Source: Halioglobus sp. (GTDB lineage Bacteria > Pseudomonadota > Gammaproteobacteria > Pseudomonadales > Halieaceae). Taken from it: 64,000 nt of DNA. The notes under the pieces were generated by a model that was given only the letters and a program-made list of their open reading frames with translations, was not told the DNA's origin and did no database searches. Shown here in pieces: positions 34,783 through 43,800 of the stretch. The stretch is taken from the NCBI GenBank assembly GCA_028825045.1, contig JAPKAY010000007.1:1-64000 (forward strand), read 5' to 3'. The first letter of the stretch is position 1. Every line of letters starts with the position of its first letter. Position numbers and translations under genes: made by a program.

Positions 34783-35537
34783 CGACAGCAGACACTGACT
34801 ACAAAAACAGGGTGTTTCAACTGGAGGGCCGGGAGCTGTCCTACCCTACGCACTTTTACGATGGCTCCTCTGCGATGGGCATTTTTAGCGTGCCCGCCCC
34901 AATCGCCGATGACATGATCGCCGACACTGGCTTCACCACCGCCCGTATTGCGCCTGGACGCACTGCTCTATCAATAATTTGCGTTCACTATACAGATACG
35001 CAGTGCGGTGCCTACGAAGAGATTGCCATGGCATTTTTTGTCAAGCCTCACGGCCACCAGCACAGAGCCTCTATCCCCTATTTGTCTACCTGGCTGGACA
35101 TAGTGCGAGGTAATATTGCGAGCCATACCTGGTGCCTTCCGGTCAACTCAACACTGTCGCGTGACTGCGGAATTTTTATGTGGGGATTTCCCAAGACATT
35201 GGAGCGCATCGACTATGAGAAACAGGCCGGACGGACAAAATCCAGCTGGATGATCAATGACGAACTGGTGTTGAGCTACTCGGTCCCTGTCGGCGGTAGC
35301 AAAGACGCCAAAGAAATTTCCCCGCCGGTGTATTCACTGCTGGAAAAAAAACCCTATGTCAGCTATCTGACGCAGCGCTATTCGCAGGTGGGACACCACG
35401 GCCGCGATGGCATTCTGAAACTGGGAAAACACCCCGCGGCTGACCCGTTGCGGCGCCTGGGCTTGCCCAAAAAACCACTGATTGCCGCCTTTAACGGCCA
35501 CCTTGAGTTTGAGATGAGTCACCCTGAGCCACTCTAA
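34779..35537 (+). CDS. Acetoacetate decarboxylase-family protein
   Basis: The protein has 252 residues. YEEIAMAFFV and GIFMWGFPKTLERI match the ADC fold; the Lys of GFPK corresponds to the Schiff-base lysine. The neighbouring Lys of classical acetoacetate decarboxylase (PKK) is Thr here. Many members of the superfamily are not decarboxylases but lyases, aldolases or dehydratases acting through a Schiff base. It overlaps the SDR gene by 4 nt. Action on a beta-keto compound is likely, but the reaction is open. Confidence 0.85.
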   Translation: MTTADTDYKNRVFQLEGRELSYPTHFYDGSSAMGIFSVPAPIADDMIADTGFTTARIAPGRTALSIICVHYTDTQCGAYEEIAMAFFVKPHGHQHRASIPYLSTWLDIVRGNIASHTWCLPVNSTLSRDCGIFMWGFPKTLERIDYEKQAGRTKSSWMINDELVLSYSVPVGGSKDAKEISPPVYSLLEKKPYVSYLTQRYSQVGHHGRDGILKLGKHPAADPLRRLGLPKKPLIAAFNGHLEFEMSHPEPL

Positions 35538-35632
35538 TTTGGAACAACCCATCGCTATAACAATCTGTACTGGACGGCGTTCACCAGGGAGCAGAAGGAT
35601 TTGATTTATCCACCAATAACGGGATACCAAGC

Positions 35633-36799
35633 ATGAGCAAAGGATCAAACAACGCCTGGCAGCCACTGTCTGGTTTAACCATTATAGATTTCTCCATGCT
35701 GCTGCCCGGCCCACTGACTACCCTGATATTTGCCGATCTTGGCGCCAACATTATCAAGGTAGAGCCTCCTGGTGGCGACTACGCCCGCGGCATGGGCAGT
35801 CACCTGTTTCACGGCGTTAATCGCAATAAACGCAGCCTGCTGCTGGACCTGAAATCAACGGCAGCCACGGAGGTGATCGCCAAATTAGCCGTCCATGGCG
35901 ATGTGGTGATTGAAGGTTTTCGACCCGGTGTCGCGGATCGACTGCATATCTCAGCCCACGCGCTGCAGTCGATCAATCCAAAGCTGGTGTATTGCTCAAT
36001 CTCAGGGTTTGGCCAATCCGGACCGATGAGGAATCATCCAGGGCATGATCTTGCCTACCTCGCCATGGCGGGTTCACTGTCGCAAAGCGGACATTGGCGT
36101 GAGCCTTCACGTCGCTCCTCTACGCCAGTTGCCGATATGGCCGGAGGTACGTTCGCCGCGATAGCTATTCTGGCCGCGCTGCAGGAGAGAAAAAATAGTG
36201 AAAAAGCGGCGATTATCGATATCAGTTTGTACGAATCGATGCTTTATATGAATGCAATACGCTTTGGATTTGAACAGGATAAACCGACGCGGGATCACCT
36301 GTATCCAACCAATGATCTATTTGCGACCAGCGACGGACAGAAGATTGCCCTGACCATTGTTGAAGAAAAATTTTGGCGCAACTTTGTGGGAGTAATTAGA
36401 GACAGTCACCCGCACTTTGATACCGAGCAGTACGCCACCGAAACCGGCCGCCGCTGCGATGGAGACACTCTGATGACACAATTGGATGAAATGTTTGCAA
36501 GCAATACCGCAGAGCATTGGCTTACTCTTTTTGATGCTGTCGATGTACCCGCAGCCCTGTGCATCACTCCAGGGGAAGCGCTGCTAACCGATCACAGTCG
36601 CGCGCGGGCGCTGCACGTTGATACTCCCGATGGACCTGTGCTGCCGTTTCCTTCTGTCGTTTCCGGCTACAGTCCTTCAGACAATCAGGAGCCAGCGCCC
36701 ACAGCCGGACAACACAATGCCGAAATTCTTACAGAACTGGGTTTTCAGGCCGACGATATCGAACGTCTGATACGCTCTGGTGCAATCCTTCCTGGCTAA
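35633..36799 (+). CDS. CaiB/BaiF-family (class III) CoA transferase 2
   Basis: The protein has 388 residues. It has MLLPGPLTTLIFADLG near residue 20, ANIIKVEPPGGDYAR, VNRNKRSLLLDL, and the catalytic Asp region HPGHDLAYLAMAGSL. This branch resembles alpha-methylacyl-CoA racemase/CaiB-like proteins, so racemase activity is an alternative. It is followed after 41 bp by the class I CoA transferase gene. Confidence 0.88.
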   Translation: MSKGSNNAWQPLSGLTIIDFSMLLPGPLTTLIFADLGANIIKVEPPGGDYARGMGSHLFHGVNRNKRSLLLDLKSTAATEVIAKLAVHGDVVIEGFRPGVADRLHISAHALQSINPKLVYCSISGFGQSGPMRNHPGHDLAYLAMAGSLSQSGHWREPSRRSSTPVADMAGGTFAAIAILAALQERKNSEKAAIIDISLYESMLYMNAIRFGFEQDKPTRDHLYPTNDLFATSDGQKIALTIVEEKFWRNFVGVIRDSHPHFDTEQYATETGRRCDGDTLMTQLDEMFASNTAEHWLTLFDAVDVPAALCITPGEALLTDHSRARALHVDTPDGPVLPFPSVVSGYSPSDNQEPAPTAGQHNAEILTELGFQADDIERLIRSGAILPG

Positions 36800-36840
36800 T
36801 ACAATAGAAGCACAAAGTAAAAACAGGACAAACAACCCCA

Positions 36841-38106
36841 ATGCCAATTGAACTACGACTGCAAGAACTCGACCTCGCCAAATTTATCAAACCCGGTGAT
36901 ACGGTCACCTGGGGGCAGGCAAGCTCAGAACCCCTGTGCCTGACAGAAAAGCTCGTAAGCCAGAGAAAGCACATTGGAAAATTTACCGCGATGGTTGGTC
37001 TGTCTTTATCCAATACACTGTTACCGGAATACAACGATGATATTAACGTCGTCAGCTATGGGGCACTGGGTACAAACACACCGTTGGCAGCCGCTGGAGT
37101 ACTACAGGTGGTTCCCTGTAATTACTCAGCTATCCCGCAGCTCATCTCCAGCGGCAGGCTCCGGATCGATGTGGTGCTGGTACAACTCAGTCCACGCGGA
37201 CCTGACGGTCATTACAGCTTGGGCTTATCGAACGACCACCTGCTTCCGGCGATGCAAGCCGCCAGGGTGGTAATCGGGGAAGTCAACGATCAGATTCCCT
37301 GCACGACATTGGATAAGCCATTGGATGAAGCGTTACTGGACTATATTGTCCCCTGCTCGCGACACGCTGTGTATGCGCCTGAACATGTCATTGGCGATAT
37401 TGAAAAGAGAATCGCCAGTCACCTACAGGACGTCATCGAAGACGGCGCCATTCTCCAGTACGGTATTGGCAGCGTACCCTCCGCCATAATTTCATCGCTG
37501 TGCGGCCACCGGCGATTGGGAATCCACTCCGGCATGCTCACCGACGATATCATCGATCTCATCGAGTCCGGCGCCGTCACCAATGAAACCAATAGGGTGC
37601 GACCTGGCACTACCGTGGGTGCACTCGTAGTCGGCAGCGAACGATTGAGTCGCTATCTACACCTTAATCCATTAGTAGAGTTACACCCTGCTTCCAAAAC
37701 GCACGGTGCCCAGACCTTAGCGCAACTGGATCGCCTCGTTGCCATCAACTCGGCGATCGAGGTCGACTTGTACGGCCAGGTCAACGCAGAGATGGCAGGC
37801 GGCCGTTATCTTGGCGCGGTAGGTGGCCAGGTCGATTTTATGCATGCTGCTTCAACGCACGAAAAGGGACTGTCCATTATCGCCATGCCGTCGGTTACCA
37901 ACAAGACCAAACACAGCCGTATTGTCGCTCAACTCAATAGCCCTCTGGTAACCACAAGCAAGTCAGATGTCGATATTCTTGTTACTGAAAATGGCTCCGC
38001 CGATCTACGCGGAAAAACGATGCAGCAACGTGCCGTTGAAATCTGCAGTATCGCATCGCCTGTATTTCAGGACGACATAATGCGCGCGGCTAGCGCCAAA
38101 TCGTAA
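36841..38106 (+). CDS. Acetyl-CoA hydrolase/4-hydroxybutyrate CoA-transferase family (class I)
   Basis: The protein has 421 residues. N-terminal GDTVTWGQASSEP and C-terminal VDLYGQVNAEMAGGRYLGAVGGQ with LVTENGSADLRGKT are the family blocks; the catalytic Glu is in SAIEVDL. The enzyme transfers CoA between acetyl-CoA and a carboxylic acid. Together with the three class III enzymes it shows that this island activates acids mainly by CoA transfer. Confidence 0.9.
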   Translation: MPIELRLQELDLAKFIKPGDTVTWGQASSEPLCLTEKLVSQRKHIGKFTAMVGLSLSNTLLPEYNDDINVVSYGALGTNTPLAAAGVLQVVPCNYSAIPQLISSGRLRIDVVLVQLSPRGPDGHYSLGLSNDHLLPAMQAARVVIGEVNDQIPCTTLDKPLDEALLDYIVPCSRHAVYAPEHVIGDIEKRIASHLQDVIEDGAILQYGIGSVPSAIISSLCGHRRLGIHSGMLTDDIIDLIESGAVTNETNRVRPGTTVGALVVGSERLSRYLHLNPLVELHPASKTHGAQTLAQLDRLVAINSAIEVDLYGQVNAEMAGGRYLGAVGGQVDFMHAASTHEKGLSIIAMPSVTNKTKHSRIVAQLNSPLVTTSKSDVDILVTENGSADLRGKTMQQRAVEICSIASPVFQDDIMRAASAKS

Positions 38107-38274
38107 TAAACCGTTTAGGCTCCGAGTAGTCGCTTAGTGTGATAAACGGAAACTGAAGGAGCAGGGATCGTGACCGCATCATATTTGAAGCCGAGCTAGC
38201 CCAAGCCTCGTTTCCCCCGCTAAGCGTATGCTAGATTAGCGTGCACGCAATGTTACAGAAATTAGGAGTACCGC

Positions 38275-39468
38275 TTGGCCAGACCCCTTGATGGTGTCAA
38301 AGTTATCGATCTATCGAATATGCTCATGGCCCCTTATGCCACCCAGATTCTGGGTGACATGGGTGCCGACGTGATCAAGGTCGAGCCACCTGAGGGTGAC
38401 CCCATCAGAGATATCGGCCCTAGTCGTAACCCGGGCATGGGGGCTATTTTTCTTCATGCCAATCGTAGCAAACGCAGTATCAGCCTCGATCTCAGGCAGG
38501 ATGCAGGTCGTATGGCAATGCTGGAACTGCTCAAGGATGCCGACGTACTGGTCTACAATCGACGGCCACAGTCGATGAGCCGACTGGGCCTCTCCTATGA
38601 AGCTGTCAGCGCGGTGAACCCACGCATTATTTACGCGGGCCTTTATGGCTTCGGCGAGGACGGCCCCTATGCGGGCAAACCGGCTTTTGATGACCTTATT
38701 CAGGGAGCAACAGCGATTCCGTGGTTATCGCACATGGCCTACGGTAGTGAACCAACCTATGTGCCTACCGCCATTTCAGATCGGGGTGTAGGACTTTGGG
38801 CAGTCGGGCAGATCACCGCTGCGCTGTACCACCAAAGTCGCACTGGTGTAGGGCAAAAACTCGAACTGCCCATGTTCGAGATGATGGCAAGTTTCGTGCT
38901 GGCGGACCACCTCGGCGGAGCCAGTTTTGAACCATCACTGGGCCCCCCCGGGTACCCACGTATGTTGGTACCAAACCGTCGACCCCATCGCACCGCTGAC
39001 GGTTATATCTGTGCCATGGTCTATACCGACCGTCACTGGCGAGCGTATTTTAAACTGCTTGGCCGAGAGCAAGATTTCGACATAGACCCGCGGTATACCA
39101 ACATGACGACGCGTAACGAAAACATCAAAAGTATCTATGACGATTTAGCCGAGGTACTCGCCACGCGTGGAACACAGGAGTGGCTGGCACTTTTCGAAAC
39201 CGCCGATATTCCCGCCATGCCACTGCACACACCAGAGTCGCTGATCGCGGACCCGCATCTGGCTGCCACCGGTTTTTTCTCCGTCACCGAGCACCCCAGT
39301 GAGGGTTCAATACGTGAGATAGGGGTACCCAGCAACTGGTCTGTTACCCAACCTTCCGCCACGCATCCTGCACCGAGACTGGGTGAGCACAGTAATGAAA
39401 TACTCAGCGAAGCAGGGTTTTCGCAAGAGGCGATCGCACAACTAATAGCAGACAAAGTGACACGGTGA
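38275..39468 (+). CDS. CaiB/BaiF-family (class III) CoA transferase 3
   Basis: The protein has 397 residues from a TTG start with TTAGGAG upstream. It has MGADVIKVEPPEGDPIRDIG, ANRSKRSISLDL, and the catalytic Asp in KPAFDDLIQGATAI. It is followed after 36 bp by a short crotonase gene, so the two probably form a unit. A 168-bp spacer with an imperfect 7-bp inverted repeat (38111-38149) precedes it. Substrate unknown. Confidence 0.9.
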   Translation: MARPLDGVKVIDLSNMLMAPYATQILGDMGADVIKVEPPEGDPIRDIGPSRNPGMGAIFLHANRSKRSISLDLRQDAGRMAMLELLKDADVLVYNRRPQSMSRLGLSYEAVSAVNPRIIYAGLYGFGEDGPYAGKPAFDDLIQGATAIPWLSHMAYGSEPTYVPTAISDRGVGLWAVGQITAALYHQSRTGVGQKLELPMFEMMASFVLADHLGGASFEPSLGPPGYPRMLVPNRRPHRTADGYICAMVYTDRHWRAYFKLLGREQDFDIDPRYTNMTTRNENIKSIYDDLAEVLATRGTQEWLALFETADIPAMPLHTPESLIADPHLAATGFFSVTEHPSEGSIREIGVPSNWSVTQPSATHPAPRLGEHSNEILSEAGFSQEAIAQLIADKVTR

Positions 39469-39504
39469 TGCTAACAACCTTCATCGACACGCCGGGAGGA
39501 CCAC

Positions 39505-40173
39505 GTGCAAACATTTGAACACATCCTGTACAAATTGCTGGGCTCGATTGCAGTACTTACCCTCAACCGACCCCAGACTCTCAATGCACTGACGATTCCC
39601 ATGATGCAGGAAGTCCAGGCTGTGCTCTCGGAAGTCGATAGAAATACAGACATCAGAGGGTTGATTATCACCGGCAGTGGCCGTGGGTTTTGTTCCGGAC
39701 AGGATCTTCGCAACCGACCGGGTCAGGGCGTGGATATCGTTTCTATACTCATGGAGAGCTACTTCCCCGCTATGAGTGCGATCCGCCAATGCCGGGTACC
39801 GGTGATTGCTGCAGTCAATGGCACCGCCGCGGGCGGTGGCTGCTCCATGGCACTCTTGAGCGACTTCATTATCGCAGGTGAATCTGCTGTTTTCATTCAG
39901 GTATTCAGCCGTATCGGACTGGTACCGGACCTGGGCTCAACCTACCTGCTATCGCGCCGAATTGGTCGTGCTCGTGCCCTGCAGATGATGCTAGACAACA
40001 AATCGGTTACAGCAAAAACTGCGTTGGAATGGGGCTTGATCAACGAGTGCGTCAAGGATGAAATTTTAGAGCGGGCAGCCACACAACTGGCGGCAAAACT
40101 GGCAGAAGAAAACCGAACCGACTGGCGCGAGCAACGGCAACTGGGCAATTTGAGTTTCAGTGCCAAATCGTAA
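39505..40173 (+). CDS. Enoyl-CoA hydratase/isomerase family, C-terminally short
   Basis: The protein has 222 residues; crotonases usually have about 260. It begins with a GTG after GGGAGGACCAC. The oxyanion blocks are RGFCSGQDL and NGTAAGGGCSMAL, and the PaaG-like acidic position lies in GLVPDLGSTYLL. The sequence stops after the QLAAKLAEENRTD region, so the last 35-40 residues, normally the C-terminal trimer helices, are missing. It is followed by the end of a convergent gene. It may be shortened by mutation or be a short family branch. Confidence 0.82.
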   Translation: MQTFEHILYKLLGSIAVLTLNRPQTLNALTIPMMQEVQAVLSEVDRNTDIRGLIITGSGRGFCSGQDLRNRPGQGVDIVSILMESYFPAMSAIRQCRVPVIAAVNGTAAGGGCSMALLSDFIIAGESAVFIQVFSRIGLVPDLGSTYLLSRRIGRARALQMMLDNKSVTAKTALEWGLINECVKDEILERAATQLAAKLAEENRTDWREQRQLGNLSFSAKS

Positions 40174-40178
40174 ATGGC

Positions 40179-41732
40179 CTAGCGTGATTTCTCCTGCGCA
40201 TTAATACGGTCACGAATTTCATTTTTTTGCAGTTTACCCGCACCGGATAGCGGTAGCGCATCCCAGATCGACAAAACCTTCGGACACTTATAACCCGCTA
40301 TATACTCATGACAGTGGGCAATAAGCTCCGCTTGCGTAACGGTAAGTCCAGGTTCCAGTGAGATAACCGCGTGTACCACCTCACCCCATTTTTCATCGGG
40401 CCGGCCAATCACGGCACATTGTCGCACCGCCGGGTGTAAATCGATCGCCCGCTCTACCTCGACCGAGTAAATATTCTCGCCACCACTAATGATCATATCC
40501 TTCATGCGATCGACTAAATAAACGTAATTGTCCTCATCCCGATAACCTGCATCACCGGTGTGATACCAGCCTTTGCGTAGCACCTTAGCCGTTTCTTCGG
40601 GCATATTTCTGTAGCCCAGCATGACATTGGGGCCACGAATCACGATCTCACCAACGACATCAGGCGCAACCTCCTCATCCTTGTCATCAACTATCCTCAG
40701 CTCGATGTAGGGCGCGGGTTTCCCTACCGAGCGAAGTCTCTTTGCAGCAGCACCTTCAAGATGGTGATCCTGTGCGGGCAGGGTGCTAATGACACCGCTA
40801 GCCTCTGTAGCGCCATAACCGTGGAAAAAACCGACGCCGGGAAATGCATTTTGCAGACGCTTGATTAACGACGGTGGCATCGGCGCCGCGCCATAATTGA
40901 TTTTCTTCAATGAGGACAGATCAAACTCACTGTATCGCGGGTGATCCAGTAATAGCGCTGCCATCGCGGAAATCAGAATCAGCGATGTCACCCGGTATTT
41001 CTGGACATTCTCCATCAACTCCAATGCATCAAACTGGGGAAGAATCAGCATGTGTACATCCATAAAGGTATGGATGTACAGGCGACATATCGCGCTGATA
41101 TGAAACATCGGCCCAGACAGAATAATACTGTAACCCACTCCCACTGCATCGAACTCCAGATGGTTCATCGCATTGACATACAAATTGGTGTGGCTCAGCA
41201 TCACCCCTTTGGAACGCCCGGTGGTACCACCTGTATAGACAATGGCTGCAAGATCATCGCCACCAAAAGGACAGTCACTGATACGCTCCCCGCTCTTCAA
41301 CACTGCCTCGTAGCCAACAAATCCATTGGGTATATCGCCGTCACCGACATAAATCAGAGTCTGAATCGAGGAACAAAGGCGTGCCAGTTCGCGGGCAATT
41401 TCAACATTGTCTGTGTCCACCACTAATGCTGCGGGCTCACAGTCACCCAGACACGGAGTCAACTCCATCTTCGTCCAACGCCAGTTCAAAGGAACCGGCA
41501 CCACGCCCAACCAGAGCGAGCCATACAACAGTTCGGCCATGGCAGCGCTGTTGTGCGAGAGAATCGCCAGACGGTCGCCCTCCTTCAGGCCCAGTTCCCT
41601 TAAGCCGCCGGCCAGTTGTTCACAGCGCTGCAATACGTCCTTCCAGGTCCTGGTTTTCCCCTCGAAGGTAATCCCCGGCCGATTAGGAAACTCGTGAGCT
41701 ACCCGTTGCAAAATGTGTGGCAATTTCATCAT
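40179..41732 (-). CDS. AMP-dependent acyl-CoA synthetase
   Basis: The chosen ATG at 41732 (AGAGGA upstream) gives 517 residues. The adenylate-forming P-loop is YTGGTTGRSKGVMLSH, and the motifs YGATEASG, GWYHTGDAGYRDED and DRMKDMIISGGENIYSVEVE are present, as is the catalytic Lys near the end (SGAGKLQKNEI). It makes an acyl-CoA from a carboxylic acid, ATP and CoA. The acid is unknown; medium-chain or aromatic acids are typical. It is the last gene of a leftward set with acetoacetyl-CoA synthetase and two acyl-CoA dehydrogenases. Confidence 0.93.
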   Translation of the reverse strand: MMKLPHILQRVAHEFPNRPGITFEGKTRTWKDVLQRCEQLAGGLRELGLKEGDRLAILSHNSAAMAELLYGSLWLGVVPVPLNWRWTKMELTPCLGDCEPAALVVDTDNVEIARELARLCSSIQTLIYVGDGDIPNGFVGYEAVLKSGERISDCPFGGDDLAAIVYTGGTTGRSKGVMLSHTNLYVNAMNHLEFDAVGVGYSIILSGPMFHISAICRLYIHTFMDVHMLILPQFDALELMENVQKYRVTSLILISAMAALLLDHPRYSEFDLSSLKKINYGAAPMPPSLIKRLQNAFPGVGFFHGYGATEASGVISTLPAQDHHLEGAAAKRLRSVGKPAPYIELRIVDDKDEEVAPDVVGEIVIRGPNVMLGYRNMPEETAKVLRKGWYHTGDAGYRDEDNYVYLVDRMKDMIISGGENIYSVEVERAIDLHPAVRQCAVIGRPDEKWGEVVHAVISLEPGLTVTQAELIAHCHEYIAGYKCPKVLSIWDALPLSGAGKLQKNEIRDRINAQEKSR

Positions 41733-41745
41733 TGATTGTTTTCCT

Positions 41746-43788
41746 CTAGACCTCGCCATCGGTGAGTTGGAGTTGCCCGGCCAATTCCACAAAGTAATTC
41801 ATCGCCAGCGGATTAGCGATGGCACCTTTATTGAGTGCCTTTTCAGCGGCAACACCCAATAGCAGTTTCTTGATCGGCACCTCCATCTTTTTCCCGGTCA
41901 GCGTGTAAGGTACTTCATCAATAACATAAACCTTGTCGGGAACGTGGCGCGGTGAGCATTGCTGCGACAGTGTTCGACGAGTTTCGCTAATCAAGTCGTC
42001 CGTTAACTCATAGCCCTCCTGCAATACGATGAACAAAGGCATATAAAAACGCGCACCGGGCAGTTCAAGGCTGACAATCAGGCTATCCTTAATCTGCGGT
42101 AAGGATTCAATAGCACGATAAATTTCGGCGGTGCCAATGCGAACGCCAAATCGATTAAGCGTCGCATCACTGCGGCCTGAGATGACATAGCCGCCATGCT
42201 CTGTAAGGCGAATGAGGTCGCCGTGACGCCAGAGTCCGGAAAATTCTGCGAAATAGCTATCGTGATAACGCTCACTTTTGGGGTCTGCCCAGAAATATAA
42301 GGGCATTGAGGGCATGGGCTGTGCGATCACCAGTTCACCGTCTTCGCTCACAGGGAGAATCTGCCCCTTCTCATCAAGTACGCGCACGTCTACACCCAGG
42401 CAGGCGCATTGGATTTCACCCGCATAAACCGGAAGATCTGGCGAGCCTGCGACAAACGCACTGCAAATGTCTGTGCCACCGCTCATGGAAATAATGTGAA
42501 GGTCACAGTGAACATGCTGATAGAACCAAGCAAATGTCTCGGGCGCTGATGGTGAACCCGTTAGCGCGATAGTCTTCACGCTCTGCAAATTATGGTTAAC
42601 GCAAGGCGAATAGCGTGCCTGAATAAGTGAATTGACGTAGCTGGGATTAGCACCGAAATAACTTACCTGATGACGCTCGCACAGGTCCCAGAGCCGATCG
42701 TGATTCGGATACGAGGGGCAACCGTCGTAGACCACGACAGCCGCGCCGGCCATCATGCCTCCCAACAAAATATTGAACATCGCCCAACCTGTGGTGGTTA
42801 CAAAAAACTTTACCGATTGGGGATTCACATCATCGTGCAACCAGGCATATTTTACGAACTCGACCAGCACACCGCCTTGGCTGTGGACAATACCCTTTGG
42901 TATACCAGTAGTACCAGAGCTGTACATAATCCACAGGGGGGCGCTAAAGGGTACTGCTTCAAACCGAAACGTCTCGTAAGTAATATCAATCCATGACAGA
43001 CAGTCGTACCAGAGCGTGACTTTGCATTCTTTGAAGCCCTCTGGAAGAACCGGTTCAGCTGCATCTCCCCAGGGTAGGTAAATGAGCTCTGTCAGCGACG
43101 GAATCGATTGAACGATCGTCGCCAATTCCGCACCGCGCGCAAACGCCTTGCCATTGTAGCGGTAGGCAGACACCGCAAAAATGATCTTCGGCTGAATCTG
43201 TTCAAAGCGCTCTACAACGCCTTTGGCACCAAAATCCGGTGAACAACTGGACCACACCGCGCCGACACTGGCACTGGCCAGGAGGGCCACTACCACCTCT
43301 ACCGACATCGGCATATAGGCCACTACCCGGTCACCGGGCAGGACGCCCGCATTGCGCAAATAGCTGGCGAGTCGCACAACCTGCTCCCGCAGTTCGCACC
43401 AGCTCAGAGAAATGGGTGCCACACTTTCTGACTCAGCAATAATCGCGGCCCGCGCTATGTCGCCGCGATCGCCCTGGCGCAGAAGGTATTCAGCAAAGTT
43501 TAGTTCAGCGCCCTCAAACCAACTTGCACCTGGCATGCCAGAACAGGCAAGCACCTGTTGGTACGCCTGCCCGGGAGCGATATCATAGAATCGCCATATA
43601 GCCTCCCAGAATACGGCTACGTCGGAGAGGGACCATCGCCACAGGGCGTTATAATCCATGAGTTGCTGCTGATACTCAGCGTTAACCCATAGGCGAAATT
43701 CAGTTATGCCGGATTTTTCGATCCGCTCAGAGGTAGGCTGCCAGAGTAAATCACCGGCCTTACGCCCTGCCAAATACTCGTCTGCCAT
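41746..43788 (-). CDS. aacS: Acetoacetate-CoA ligase (acetoacetyl-CoA synthetase)
   Basis: The protein has 680 residues, close to the family's 650. Key blocks are WFEGAELNFAEYLL near residue 95, YSSGTTGIPKGIVHSQGG, SGGTDICSAFVAG and the C-terminal PYTLTGKKMEVPIKKLL with the catalytic Lys. The enzyme activates acetoacetate, or another short beta-keto acid, to its CoA ester. Its presence fits a pathway yielding or using acetoacetate, together with the ADC-like protein and the HMGCS-like operon. GGGGCG precedes the ATG. It ends 13 bp before the next gene. Confidence 0.92.
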   Translation of the reverse strand: MADEYLAGRKAGDLLWQPTSERIEKSGITEFRLWVNAEYQQQLMDYNALWRWSLSDVAVFWEAIWRFYDIAPGQAYQQVLACSGMPGASWFEGAELNFAEYLLRQGDRGDIARAAIIAESESVAPISLSWCELREQVVRLASYLRNAGVLPGDRVVAYMPMSVEVVVALLASASVGAVWSSCSPDFGAKGVVERFEQIQPKIIFAVSAYRYNGKAFARGAELATIVQSIPSLTELIYLPWGDAAEPVLPEGFKECKVTLWYDCLSWIDITYETFRFEAVPFSAPLWIMYSSGTTGIPKGIVHSQGGVLVEFVKYAWLHDDVNPQSVKFFVTTTGWAMFNILLGGMMAGAAVVVYDGCPSYPNHDRLWDLCERHQVSYFGANPSYVNSLIQARYSPCVNHNLQSVKTIALTGSPSAPETFAWFYQHVHCDLHIISMSGGTDICSAFVAGSPDLPVYAGEIQCACLGVDVRVLDEKGQILPVSEDGELVIAQPMPSMPLYFWADPKSERYHDSYFAEFSGLWRHGDLIRLTEHGGYVISGRSDATLNRFGVRIGTAEIYRAIESLPQIKDSLIVSLELPGARFYMPLFIVLQEGYELTDDLISETRRTLSQQCSPRHVPDKVYVIDEVPYTLTGKKMEVPIKKLLLGVAAEKALNKGAIANPLAMNYFVELAGQLQLTDGEV

Positions 43789-43800
43789 CGCCGCGCGCCC

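Noticed and set aside
38111..38149. 7-bp inverted repeat CCGTTTA/TAAACGG between CoA transferase genes
   Set aside because: The loop is 25 nt and no T-tract follows, so a terminator call is not supported.
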